Part shown: piece after piece, positions 54,461 through 63,350 of the stretch
Layout of the letters: each line of letters starts with the position of its first letter
Numbering within the stretch: the first letter of the stretch is position 1
NCBI RefSeq assembly: GCF_008000815.1
Contig: NZ_CP042806.1
Coordinates: 4,278,001 to 4,342,000 of the forward strand
Length of the DNA: 64,000 nucleotides
Reading direction: 5' to 3'
Source: Terriglobus albidus
Lineage (GTDB): Bacteria; Acidobacteriota; Terriglobia; Terriglobales; Acidobacteriaceae
Program-made: the position numbers and the translations under genes
The notes under the pieces: model-generated
Told to the model about the DNA's origin: nothing
The model's input: only the letters and a program-made list of their open reading frames with translations
Database searches by the model: none

Positions 54461-57400
54461 TTAGAAGATGGTCAGGCTGAAAAACGGAACCAGCTTCTGG
54501 CTCGAACCCTGGGTAAAGTTGGGGAAGTTCTGCGTGCGAACGCCTGCCGCCAAACGAATGGGATACTTCAGGCGTACTGCCCCTGTGCTCTCATTGAAAT
54601 TGCGTTCGAGCGGGCGAACATACGAAACCGTAAACGAGTTCTGGATCATGTCGTAAACATGAAACCCACGCGTCAGTTCATAGGAGCCTGATGCCTGCAT
54701 CTCCCAACGCGTGGTTGGGGAGTAACGAATGGAGGCGGCGGGCCGAAGAGCCTGCGAGATGGCCGAGTGGATAGGAGAGTAAGGCTGGCTCCGCCATGCG
54801 CGAAGATCTTCGGCAATCGCTTCGGCACTGAAACGCGACGAGAAGCGTCTGCTCAAGCCGATGTAGGTAGAGGTGTAGAAGTTTCGGCTGTTCCCCAATT
54901 GGGAAGAGTCGAACCGCTGGTCCGTTGTCTTCCAGCCTGTGATCAATGCGGTCTTACCCCATGGCATACCTACCCGAAAATTGATCGCGCCCGAAACCTG
55001 ACGCTCGGTGATCGGACTCTCGGTAAACGAGCCGAATTCAGCCGAGAAGAAGCCATCCGCGGAAAGTACATTGAAAAACGAACTCGTGCTCGCATACGTA
55101 AAGACGCGGAACAGGTTCTGGTTCATCTGAACGGGAGAGCGCGTATCGCGACGGAGCGTCCCCTGTATGCCGCTGTTGAGCGAGACGACATTCGAACCCA
55201 GATGCAGTGTGGGATCAATTCCGAAATTGAGAGCGTAATCGGTCGTGTTGCGTTGCACTACGGAGCGTGTCGCCGGAACAGAGATGGTGCCCTGCGCGTT
55301 TCGAACCTGGAAGAATCCACTCGTCGTTGGCAGTGACGCCAGGTGCAGGTTGAAGGAGTTGAGCAGGTTGGTCTCTACCGAGGATCGAGGAGGCGGCAGG
55401 TTCGCGACATCGGAAGGGTTCACCGGACCTGCAGGGCTATTCAACTTCGAATCGAGCACATACACGGTGCTATCTTCGAAGATGGGCTGCACAACAAGGT
55501 TCGAGAGCAGGCTCACCTTGGAATTCACCCGGTAGCCTTCCGTCCCCCCGGCCTCGAGAAGACGTTGCTCCGCTGTAGGGTCCTCTCCGGCATCAGAGGC
55601 TGCGGCAGCGAAGGATGAGAGTGTCTCCGCGCTCCGGTGTTCCTGCTGGTACAGCGACGCCTGCGCCAGCAGGTATTGATAATCCACTTCACTGTCTTCC
55701 ACCTGCTTGACAGCAGCAAGTTCAGCGGCGGCGCGGCGTGTCTCACCCAGAGCCAGATAACTATTGGCGAGCGTAATGCGAACGGATGGATCCGGCGCAC
55801 CTGCGGCTTTTGCGCGTTCGAGATAGGTCTGAGACAGCTCGTACTCATGCAATTGCTGGAGCACGCTCGCCATCGCGATATATTGTTCGCCGCTGGGAGG
55901 TTCGGCATCCTTCGCGTCGACTTCCATCTGCGCCAAAGCGATCTGGCGCTCCGCGTCCTCGGTCCTCCCCTGCTTCGCCATATTCTTGGCGACGGCCAGA
56001 CGTACGCCAACGCGGTCTTTCGGATGCAGCTCGAGCGCCTTGCTGAAACGATTCATCGCCGCATCCTGCTCTCCCAGTAGGGCCAAAGCTTCTCCAGTGG
56101 AGACATAGATATCGGTGAGTGCGTCCTGTGCGTCTGGGTCGTCTGCATTCGTTTTGTCCGCCGAGGTGGACGCAGCATACTGTTCGGCCAGATCGACGTC
56201 ACGCATGGCTTCGTCGTGATTGTGCAGTTCCGCGTTGGCTCGCGCCATGACGGCGTAGAGAGAGGCGTCTTTCGGCAGATGCTCCCGTGCGTTTTGCAGC
56301 TCGACCAAAGCTTCGCGATAACGCCGCTGCGCCATCAGGATATTGGCCAGTCCAAGGTTCAGCGAACCATCGTCCGGATCGAACTGGAGAGCTGCCCGGT
56401 ACTCCTGTGTGGATTTGGTAAGCGCTCCCTGCCGGCCATACGCCGTTGCCCGCACGACGTGGATCAACTTTGAATCGCCTGCAATCGCCTCAGCGAGTTG
56501 CGTTTGCTCAATTGCAACCTTCGGATGACCGAGATTCAGCTCCGCAAATGCCAAGCCCATATGCGTCTCTGCATCATCAGGCTTAATTTTGAGTGCCGAT
56601 TCAAAATCGGCAGCCGCCAGCGCAGGCTTACGTAGATCGTTATAGACAAATCCCCTGTTTGTATAGGCTGTCGCCACCTTCGGATCCCGCTTTAGCGATT
56701 CGGTGAAGCTCTTCACCGCCTCCTCGCGCTGACCATTGTGCTTATAGACGTAGCCGGCCAAAAGCGGGACATCAGCATCCTTAGGAAGCACATCGAGGTT
56801 GTTTGCCGTAAGAGTCTGCAGTTCGTCGAAGAGCTGCAGATGAAGCAGATCGTATCCGAGGTAGACAATGACCTCGCGGTCACGAGGAATCAGCTTGAGG
56901 GCCTGACGTCCGAGATCTGCAGACCGCCGGTAATCTCCCATGAAGTTGAAGTATCGCTCCTCTTCCCGTAACACCTGGGGCACCGTCGCCATCTTCTCGC
57001 TCACCCGTTGCTGCCAGATCCCGGCCAGCGGAAGATTGTGCGACTCGATTGCCGCATTCATTCCCCCGGCGACGATCATGGAATTCTGAGGAGCGAGTTT
57101 GTATCCGTGGGAATAGGCCTCTTCAGCCTTCTTGTACTCGCGGTTATCCGTGTACATGTCTCCGAGAGCGAGGTACGGAACGTAAGACGCTGGATACGCT
57201 TTGGCCAGGAGATTGAAGTACTTCTCCGCTTCAGCACTGTCCCCCTTAGCACGCGAGGCGTACCCCAGGGAGGTAAGGGCGAAACGGTTACGTGGATCGA
57301 GCTTGAGAACCTGCTGGAATACCGCGATCGCTTCTGAGGTGCGGCCGAGCTTCATCAGCACGTCTCCATTGAGCTGAAGACTATTGGGATCGTTCGGCGT

Positions 57401-58711
57401 GAGCGCGAGAGACTCCTTCATGTCACTCAGAGCCGCCTCGTACTCTCCCGCCTCGGAGTGAATCACGGCTCTCAGGCGAAGAAACGCGGCGCGATCTGCG
57501 CCCCGCTCATCCAGACTGCCGATCAGCTTTTGAGCGCTTGTCAGTTCCTGGCGAGCCTGGTCAGGCTGGTTGAGGTTCTTGTAGAGCGGAATGAGATCCA
57601 TGTGGAGCTGGATTCCGTACAACGGGCCTTCGATCGGGGTAGGTGGCAGGGCCGCGATCGCGGCGCTGAACTCGTGGGCCGCCTCTTCGTCGCGATCCTG
57701 GATCTGTGCGATCTGGCCGCGGATCGCGTGCAGGCGATAGTAGTTTGCATCAAGCCTGGATGCACGCTGCAGGAATTCTTCCGCGCGGTCAAAAGATGCA
57801 ATGCCCACCTGTGCCTGTGCCGCGGATAGCTGCAGGGTGAGGTCATGCGGCATGGCGTTCGCTGCCTGGACGTAAGTCCGCGCCGACTCTTCCGGGCGTC
57901 CGGCGAGACCATAGGTGAAGGCGAGCTCGGCTACGACGTCCGGTTTAGGATTGCGGATTCCGGCCAGCGACGAGACAGCCTTGTCGTAGTCGCCTGTGTC
58001 GCGATAGAAGGCAGCAAACGCCCGCTGCACGTCAGGGTTGTTCGGCGCTCGGCCTTTTGCCAGCTCAAGATAATGGGCAGCCTGATCCATCTGCTTCAGA
58101 TGCTGGGACGCAATCGCGAGCAACAGCTCTGTCTGCGCCGCGGGCTCCAGATGCTCAGCCTTCTCAAGCCAGACCTTTGCCTCCTGGTAATTTACTGTCC
58201 GAATGTACAGATCACCGAGAATTAGAAGCTCGTTTTTGCGCTGAGGCGCCGCGGTCACGACCTGCTTCAGCAGACGCTCAGCCTCCCCGGTACGGCCGGA
58301 GGCGAGGTAAGTTTGCGCCATTCCGGACATCCCGTCAATGGAGGACGGATTCAGACGCAGACTATGTTGATACGCATCCAGGGAAGCGCCCAGCTTGCCA
58401 TCGAGCCTGGCCGCATATCCCAACAGCAACCAGAGCTGCGGGTCGTTGGGAGCCGCCTGCGCGGCACGCTGCGCGTAACTGAATGCCTGGGCATGATCCC
58501 CACGCTGCAACGCCAACTCGGCCGTCCTGGCCAGACGGGCATTCTGGATGTTTGATCCCCAGCCGAGATCCTGCTGCTTCCCTTCAGACTGTTTCGGCGC
58601 AGGCTGCCCCGTGGCATCTGGTCCAACCTGATAGGTTTGAGCAACGCCATTGCTGGCAAGAATAAGCGCAGCAACACACCAAACGGATCGAAACTTAATA
58701 CGAATCTTCAA
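54461..58711 (-). CDS. TPR/outer-membrane beta-barrel protein (BcsC-like architecture)
   Basis: The 1416-residue product has a signal peptide (MKIRIKFRSVWCVAALILASNGVA), about 1000 residues of tetratricopeptide repeats (for example AGRPEESARTYVQAANAMPHDL; GRTSEAIAVFQQVLKLDPRNRFALTSLGYASRAKGDSAEAEKYFNLL), and a C-terminal beta-rich part (about 1090-1416) with alternating strands ending KLVPFFSLTIF, a terminal Phe as in BAM-inserted barrels. BcsC, PgaA and AlgK-AlgE combine periplasmic TPR and an export pore the same way, so polysaccharide export is the likely role. It diverges from the four-gene operon at 58923. Similarity to BcsC is architectural only. Confidence 0.82.
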   Translation of the reverse strand: MKIRIKFRSVWCVAALILASNGVAQTYQVGPDATGQPAPKQSEGKQQDLGWGSNIQNARLARTAELALQRGDHAQAFSYAQRAAQAAPNDPQLWLLLGYAARLDGKLGASLDAYQHSLRLNPSSIDGMSGMAQTYLASGRTGEAERLLKQVVTAAPQRKNELLILGDLYIRTVNYQEAKVWLEKAEHLEPAAQTELLLAIASQHLKQMDQAAHYLELAKGRAPNNPDVQRAFAAFYRDTGDYDKAVSSLAGIRNPKPDVVAELAFTYGLAGRPEESARTYVQAANAMPHDLTLQLSAAQAQVGIASFDRAEEFLQRASRLDANYYRLHAIRGQIAQIQDRDEEAAHEFSAAIAALPPTPIEGPLYGIQLHMDLIPLYKNLNQPDQARQELTSAQKLIGSLDERGADRAAFLRLRAVIHSEAGEYEAALSDMKESLALTPNDPNSLQLNGDVLMKLGRTSEAIAVFQQVLKLDPRNRFALTSLGYASRAKGDSAEAEKYFNLLAKAYPASYVPYLALGDMYTDNREYKKAEEAYSHGYKLAPQNSMIVAGGMNAAIESHNLPLAGIWQQRVSEKMATVPQVLREEERYFNFMGDYRRSADLGRQALKLIPRDREVIVYLGYDLLHLQLFDELQTLTANNLDVLPKDADVPLLAGYVYKHNGQREEAVKSFTESLKRDPKVATAYTNRGFVYNDLRKPALAAADFESALKIKPDDAETHMGLAFAELNLGHPKVAIEQTQLAEAIAGDSKLIHVVRATAYGRQGALTKSTQEYRAALQFDPDDGSLNLGLANILMAQRRYREALVELQNAREHLPKDASLYAVMARANAELHNHDEAMRDVDLAEQYAASTSADKTNADDPDAQDALTDIYVSTGEALALLGEQDAAMNRFSKALELHPKDRVGVRLAVAKNMAKQGRTEDAERQIALAQMEVDAKDAEPPSGEQYIAMASVLQQLHEYELSQTYLERAKAAGAPDPSVRITLANSYLALGETRRAAAELAAVKQVEDSEVDYQYLLAQASLYQQEHRSAETLSSFAAAASDAGEDPTAEQRLLEAGGTEGYRVNSKVSLLSNLVVQPIFEDSTVYVLDSKLNSPAGPVNPSDVANLPPPRSSVETNLLNSFNLHLASLPTTSGFFQVRNAQGTISVPATRSVVQRNTTDYALNFGIDPTLHLGSNVVSLNSGIQGTLRRDTRSPVQMNQNLFRVFTYASTSSFFNVLSADGFFSAEFGSFTESPITERQVSGAINFRVGMPWGKTALITGWKTTDQRFDSSQLGNSRNFYTSTYIGLSRRFSSRFSAEAIAEDLRAWRSQPYSPIHSAISQALRPAASIRYSPTTRWEMQASGSYELTRGFHVYDMIQNSFTVSYVRPLERNFNESTGAVRLKYPIRLAAGVRTQNFPNFTQGSSQKLVPFFSLTIF

Positions 58712-58844
58712 GGCACGTCACCGGCAGAAATCTTTTGAACGCATTCAAGGAGTGAGCTCCCAAGGCTTGCGAAGTTGCACCTTCGGATGCTGGCGAAGGC
58801 TTTGAAAGTTGTCCGGTGCTCTATCTCCCATGACCAAGAACTTA

Positions 58845-58878
58845 CTTAGTTGAACGAGTTTTGAGGGGAGCAACTAAG
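58845..58878. promoter_or_regulatory. Inverted repeat in the divergent intergenic region
   Basis: CTTAGTTG (58845-58852) and CAACTAAG (58871-58878) form a perfect 8-base inverted repeat separated by 18 bases, midway in the 211-base gap between the TPR-barrel gene and the operon at 58923. It could be a regulator site or RNA hairpin. Confidence 0.4.
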
Positions 58879-58922
58879 AGCAGAAGAGAGCGCATCTCAA
58901 GGAAATACAAGAGGGAAGTCCC

Positions 58923-60683
58923 TTGCAAAATCCTGCTTCCGCGTATCCATCTGCACGACCCATTCCCATGAGCTTCATTCTCATGGTCGCTGTAGCCGTT
59001 CATCTGCCGTTGCTGCTGATGCAGCTACCGCTGAAGTCGTACGACACCAACTTCCACATCTTCTTTGCCTCGCACTACGCACAACACTGGTTCGATCCGT
59101 GGAACCCCAAGTGGTTTGCCGGTTTCTCCCAGACCACGTACCCGCCTCTGCCACAGCAATGGACCGCGATCCTTTCGTGGGTCCTGGGACTGAACCTGGC
59201 GTATATGACCGTGCAGTTCGTTGGAATCCTGCTGCTGGTTGTAGGGGTATACCGCTTCGCGGAGCTCTGGGTGTCACCGCGTGCTGCATCGTACGCAGCG
59301 CTTGCATCTGTCTTCATTGCCGCTGAAGGCTTTCTTGTCTATTCGGCCGGCCAGCTCAGTACTACCGTCGCCGCTCCCATTTACCTGAACGCACTTCCCT
59401 TTCTCTTCCAATGGCTTCGCCACGGAAGCTGGCGATCTTTTTTGAAAGCATTTGTGCTGCTGGTAACCGCAGCGGCCGCCCATCACGTCACGCTAATCTT
59501 CGGCTCGGTGCTATTTGCGCTTCCGATCATCGCGCTTGCATGGATGGATGGCCGCGACAGCGAAGACTCGGATAAGGTCTCCGCGCCGGCGCTGGTGGTC
59601 CGCATTGTCTCGATCGTTGTTGTCGCTGGAGCAGCGATTGCCGCCGTACTGCTTCCCTTCTGGATCGGATTGATCCGCTATCCCGTAACCCAGACCCCCA
59701 TTGCCCACGCCAGCCGCGCCAACTTTCTGCTGAGCCCAGAAGCGGGAATAAACTACTTCGTCGTTCCCTATGGCGCCCTAATTCTGGCCCTGCCTTTCAT
59801 CGTGATTCGCGGCAGTTCCATCCGCCGGCTCCGGCCGCTGCTGCTCGGTTTCTGGGCGACGTTCCTGCTTGGCCTCGGTGGCACCACTCCCGTAGCTCCG
59901 GTCCTGCTTGGCCGCTCCTTCAACGTCTTGACCTTCGAGCGGTTCAGCTACTGGGCGACCTTGCTCTGTCTGCCTATTCTTGGCCAGGTGATCGTGGAGG
60001 CTGTTGACCGGTTCCGGCTGAAGGCGCTTATCCCGATTGCATCGCTTGCAGCAGCTACATGTGCGCTGGCAGTGGCGTGGTCGACATACAAGCCGGCCGA
60101 TGCATCCAATCTCAACGTTGACTCTGTCGCGTTGTGGCTCAACCGAGACGGGCATGACCACTACCGCTACATCACGCTGGGGTTTGGGAATAAGTTGTCA
60201 CGACTGGCAATCCAGACAAACGCCAATAGCGTCGATGGAGAATCCAATTCGGCCCGTATGTTGCCGGAGCTTACTCAGTTTGGCGGTGCAGCCCTCACCA
60301 GTTCCAAGTACTTTGCCAAGCCTGGCCTGGATTCGCTGAGGGCCATGCTCAACCATGCCGACCGGTACGGGCTGAAGTTCATCATTGTCCGCGATCCCTA
60401 TTACGATCCCCTGCTCTACTTCGCCGGTTGGCGCCAGGTAGATTCTCTTGACGACAAGACAATCACCATCTGGAGCAAGGACGGCGTGCCGCCGGCGCTT
60501 CCGATGAATGCCGCGGAGATGCCGACCCACTTCCAGGGTCTTATCTGGGGTACGCTACCAGTCGGCTTCAGCCTTCTTGCCATGCTTGTCGTCCTACTTC
60601 CGGAAAAGCGGTTGCGTCCGGAGCATGTCACAGATGCCGCCTATACGCGGGAACATCTCGTCTCTGGAGGAATGGTGTCGTGA
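58923..60683 (+). CDS. Polytopic membrane protein, PTPS-related/GT-C-like
   Basis: The 586-residue product has about eleven membrane helices and a C-terminal soluble segment before a last helix. The first loop (YDTNFHIFFASHYAQHWFDPWNPKWFAGFSQTTYPPLPQQW) carries acidic and His residues as in GT-C glycosyltransferases and in the membrane family annotated '6-pyruvoyl-tetrahydropterin synthase related', with FDPWNPKWFAGFS as its hallmark. It may transfer a lipid-linked sugar at the membrane outer face. TTG at 58923 is preceded by GAGGGAAG; ATG at 58968 is an alternative. It overlaps the next gene by 4 bases. Confidence 0.8.
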   Translation: MQNPASAYPSARPIPMSFILMVAVAVHLPLLLMQLPLKSYDTNFHIFFASHYAQHWFDPWNPKWFAGFSQTTYPPLPQQWTAILSWVLGLNLAYMTVQFVGILLLVVGVYRFAELWVSPRAASYAALASVFIAAEGFLVYSAGQLSTTVAAPIYLNALPFLFQWLRHGSWRSFLKAFVLLVTAAAAHHVTLIFGSVLFALPIIALAWMDGRDSEDSDKVSAPALVVRIVSIVVVAGAAIAAVLLPFWIGLIRYPVTQTPIAHASRANFLLSPEAGINYFVVPYGALILALPFIVIRGSSIRRLRPLLLGFWATFLLGLGGTTPVAPVLLGRSFNVLTFERFSYWATLLCLPILGQVIVEAVDRFRLKALIPIASLAAATCALAVAWSTYKPADASNLNVDSVALWLNRDGHDHYRYITLGFGNKLSRLAIQTNANSVDGESNSARMLPELTQFGGAALTSSKYFAKPGLDSLRAMLNHADRYGLKFIIVRDPYYDPLLYFAGWRQVDSLDDKTITIWSKDGVPPALPMNAAEMPTHFQGLIWGTLPVGFSLLAMLVVLLPEKRLRPEHVTDAAYTREHLVSGGMVS

Positions 60684-61810
60684 GCCAAGGAAGACTTCTC
60701 GCTACCGCGATTGCCGTCACGACCGGCCTGCTGGTCACCGCAGGCACCTTGTGGCCCTCCGCCATCGCTGCTTCCTATGGCGGAGGCAAGACGGAGGGCA
60801 TACTCAGCTCCACCTCAACTCCGGAGGCGGCAGTGAATGACCTTACCGCACAGCTCAAGCTGCACGCACTGGCCAAGGCTTACTCAAGCCTGGCCAATAA
60901 GGCCGAGTTCAGCGAAGCTGACTTCGAGCGCGACCTGCTTGGTTCCGGGCTAAGCCTCCGCACCTATGCGACGCTCGACAGTGTCGATGTGCGCCCCCTC
61001 CATCAGTCCAATACCGACGCCGATCTGACGATGAAGATGCATTGGTCCTCTGTCGTCGGCAATTTTGATGACACGCGCGATGTTCACGCTGTCAAAGTGG
61101 GTAACCACTGGGCCCTCAATTGGCCGTTGAAGCACGAGTCACCTGTGCCGCCGCAAGTTATTCCGGTGAACTACTTGCGCTGGGACGTCATCTATCGCGG
61201 CGCGGGCGACGACTGGGGGAGCCAGGACGTGGAAGCACCCCATGTTCGCATCGTCGACATGCACCCTCTAAGCCGCGCTGAGGGTGTGGTGGTCATGGGT
61301 GAGTTGCTGAACGAGGACGTTGTACCCGCCTTCGTCTCTGTAAAAGCCACACTCGTAACCAAGGCAGGAGAAACGCTGGACAGCGAAGGCTCCTTCGACA
61401 TGATCTCGCATACTTTGCTGCCGAAACAGGTCACGCCATTCATCATCCATTTCCCGGGAACCGACCTCTCCAAGATCTCCACCATCCGCATGGAACCGAC
61501 TTCCGTACTGGTGGCCGCATCGGCCGACCCGGTGATCGAGATTGAAAACCAGCAGTATCAGGAAGGTTCCGGAGCCGCTGTCACGGGTCAGCTTACAAAC
61601 CAGAGCGGGCATACGGTCAATGTCTCCCATGTGCTGTCGACGTTTTATGACGCCAACGGCCAGGTGGTCTGGGTCGGCGGGCAATATATCGATCGTGCCC
61701 TGCAGCCGCAGACTCCTGTGGATTTCCGCGTCCCCGTGCCTCAGGATCTCGCCGGAAAGGTGAAGAGCGAGCGCACCGTGGTCTCTACCTATATTCAGGG
61801 GAATTCCTAG
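60680..61810 (+). CDS. Exported hypothetical protein, 376 aa
   Basis: Starts from GTG overlapping the upstream stop (GTGA). An N-terminal hydrophobic segment (LLATAIAVTTGLLVTAGTLWPSAIAA) is a signal or anchor. The middle has a fold with ESP/PPQVIPVNYLRWDVIYRGAGDDWGSQDVE and the end two beta-rich FxLYD-like halves (EGVVVMGELLNEDVVPAFVSVKATLVTKAGETL; EGSGAAVTGQLTNQSGHTVNVSHVLSTFYDANGQVVWVG). Such domains occur in surface proteins of unknown role. Coupling to the membrane protein argues for shared function. Confidence 0.8.
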   Translation: MSQGRLLATAIAVTTGLLVTAGTLWPSAIAASYGGGKTEGILSSTSTPEAAVNDLTAQLKLHALAKAYSSLANKAEFSEADFERDLLGSGLSLRTYATLDSVDVRPLHQSNTDADLTMKMHWSSVVGNFDDTRDVHAVKVGNHWALNWPLKHESPVPPQVIPVNYLRWDVIYRGAGDDWGSQDVEAPHVRIVDMHPLSRAEGVVVMGELLNEDVVPAFVSVKATLVTKAGETLDSEGSFDMISHTLLPKQVTPFIIHFPGTDLSKISTIRMEPTSVLVAASADPVIEIENQQYQEGSGAAVTGQLTNQSGHTVNVSHVLSTFYDANGQVVWVGGQYIDRALQPQTPVDFRVPVPQDLAGKVKSERTVVSTYIQGNS

Positions 61811-62673
61811 TGAAACCGCGAGCATTGCTTCTACTGACCCTTGCTCTGCCGGTATCGAAGATGCCTGCTCAGGAGATACAGGTCCCGAGCACCGTAACGG
61901 CCGGAAGCGCCTTTGCCGTCACCACAACCGGTAGTGGAAAGGCTGTGTTGTACATTGTCGGGCCAGGACAGGCGCTTCGCCGGGATCTTCAGCTTGGAGA
62001 GCGTGTCTCGTTTGCCACAGGGGAGTTATATAGCGCCGGACACTACACGGCGGTCCTGGCAACCGAGTCTTCGTCGAAAAACGCAGAATTCGATGTGCTG
62101 CCCGCAGCGCAGCCCGGTTCCCTGGGTTTTCTGGCAAGGCCTTCTCGCTTGCCAGTCAATGTGGCTAATGGAATCAGCGGCTCCATGTATGTCTTCGACT
62201 CGTACCATAACCTCATCACTACCCCAATGCCTGCAACACTTGAGCTCTCGATTGCGGGTGGGGCGACGCTCACTCGTACGGTGACAACGCGCAACGGACT
62301 GGCGTGGGCCACGATGAACTCGGCCACCAAGGAGGGTTCAGCACGATTCACAGCGCGCGTCGGAGATATCTCAAGCACGCGCATTATCAATCAGGTTCCG
62401 GGAGAACCTTGCTCAATCTCCATCAGCGCCAGACCCAACGGATCAAAACTCGAAGTACAAACAGCGCCCGTGCGTGATTGCAGTGGAAATATGATCCCCG
62501 ACGGCACCATCATTACCTTTATCGAAACCCTTGGGAACGCTCAATCGACAGTTGATGTACCTCTGAAGAAAGGCATTGCAAGCGTGGTCATGCCGGCGAA
62601 CAAAGGATCGAAGATATCTGCCGCCAGTGGCGCCGTAGCAGGAAATGAAATCCATTGGGATGGTGGCCGCTGA
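61810..62673 (+). CDS. Exported Ig-like hypothetical protein, 287 aa
   Basis: GTG at 61810 overlaps the last base of the upstream stop (TAGTG). A signal peptide (MKPRALLLLTLALPVSKMPAQ) leads a beta-rich protein with invasin/Big-like units: VPSTVTAGSAFAVTTTGSGKAVLYIVGPGQALRRDLQLGERVSF, and MPATLELSIAGGATLTRTVTTRNGLAWATMNSATKEGSARFTARVG. It may bind polymer or partner proteins outside the membrane. No enzyme motif is visible. Confidence 0.8.
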   Translation: MKPRALLLLTLALPVSKMPAQEIQVPSTVTAGSAFAVTTTGSGKAVLYIVGPGQALRRDLQLGERVSFATGELYSAGHYTAVLATESSSKNAEFDVLPAAQPGSLGFLARPSRLPVNVANGISGSMYVFDSYHNLITTPMPATLELSIAGGATLTRTVTTRNGLAWATMNSATKEGSARFTARVGDISSTRIINQVPGEPCSISISARPNGSKLEVQTAPVRDCSGNMIPDGTIITFIETLGNAQSTVDVPLKKGIASVVMPANKGSKISAASGAVAGNEIHWDGGR

Positions 62674-63167
62674 TGAAGCCAATTGCGTGTCTGACTTCTG
62701 CCCTCCTGCTCTCGGCGACCATGCTCGCGGATGAACCTGCGGTGCGCGTGGCTCCTCCCCAACTCCAGGGCTCCCGACCGCTGGAGAAGCAGACCGAATC
62801 CTCGGTTATCCGCAACTATCTGGAGTCCTGGAAGAGCCTGCAGGAGGCGCTTGATCAAAACCAGGCCGGCAAGCTCGACCGGGATTTTGTTGGTGTAGCC
62901 AGAGATAAGCTGGGCGATACCGTCGAAGCGCAGAGCCGGATGGGAATACACACACGCTACCAGGACCTTTCCCACGATCTACAGATCGTTTTCTATTCGC
63001 CGGAGGGTTTGTCGATCCAGATGACTGACAACGTTGAATACCGGCAGCAGATCTTTGAGAAGGATAAGGTTCTGGCCACAACAGTCGTCCACCGGCGCTA
63101 TCTTGTTGTCCTGACTCCCTCTGAGGTCCGTTGGCAGGTCCGGATCCTGCAGGCCGGGCTCGACTGA
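62673..63167 (+). CDS. Exported hypothetical protein, 164 aa
   Basis: ATG at 62673 shares a base with the upstream stop (TGATG); a start six codons earlier is less likely. Signal peptide MKPIACLTSALLLSATMLA precedes a charged alpha+beta protein (RNYLESWKSLQEALDQNQAGKLDRDFVGVARDKLGDTVEAQ; QIVFYSPEGLSIQMTDNVEYRQQIF; VVHRRYLVVLTPSEVRWQVRILQAG). It resembles NTF2-like or SnoaL-type cone folds in pattern, tentatively. It ends the operon before a terminator. Confidence 0.75.
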   Translation: MKPIACLTSALLLSATMLADEPAVRVAPPQLQGSRPLEKQTESSVIRNYLESWKSLQEALDQNQAGKLDRDFVGVARDKLGDTVEAQSRMGIHTRYQDLSHDLQIVFYSPEGLSIQMTDNVEYRQQIFEKDKVLATTVVHRRYLVVLTPSEVRWQVRILQAGLD

Positions 63168-63190
63168 CGGATCCTATTGCCCGACAAAGC

Positions 63191-63224
63191 AAAGGCGATC
63201 GTGAAAAGCGACCGCCTTTTGTCG
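63191..63224 (+). terminator. Terminator after the four-gene operon
   Basis: AAAGGCG (63191-63197) pairs with CGCCTTT (63213-63219) with extra inner pairs TCG/CGA, followed by TGTCGTTT. It lies 24 bases after the last stop. Confidence 0.8.
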
Positions 63225-63235
63225 TTTCGCTCTTC

Positions 63236-63350
63236 TAGAGCATTTTTCCTGTTGCTGGGTATCCCGGGAGGAGCATGCAGTGGCGTTTTCATTGCGGAAA
63301 ACGCCCATAGATGCACAAGCCCTGCACTACACCGACAGGAAAATGCTTTA
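63236..63350. repeat. TIR-flanked dispersed repeat, copy 2
   Basis: The same element as 36184-36301: left end TAGAGCATTTTTCCTGT, right end ACAGGAAAATGCTTTA, internal hairpin GGCGTTTTC/GAAAACGCC (63282-63305). It differs by about eight substitutions and a few indels. Its right-most three bases form the stop codon of the gene entering from the right. Confidence 0.85.
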
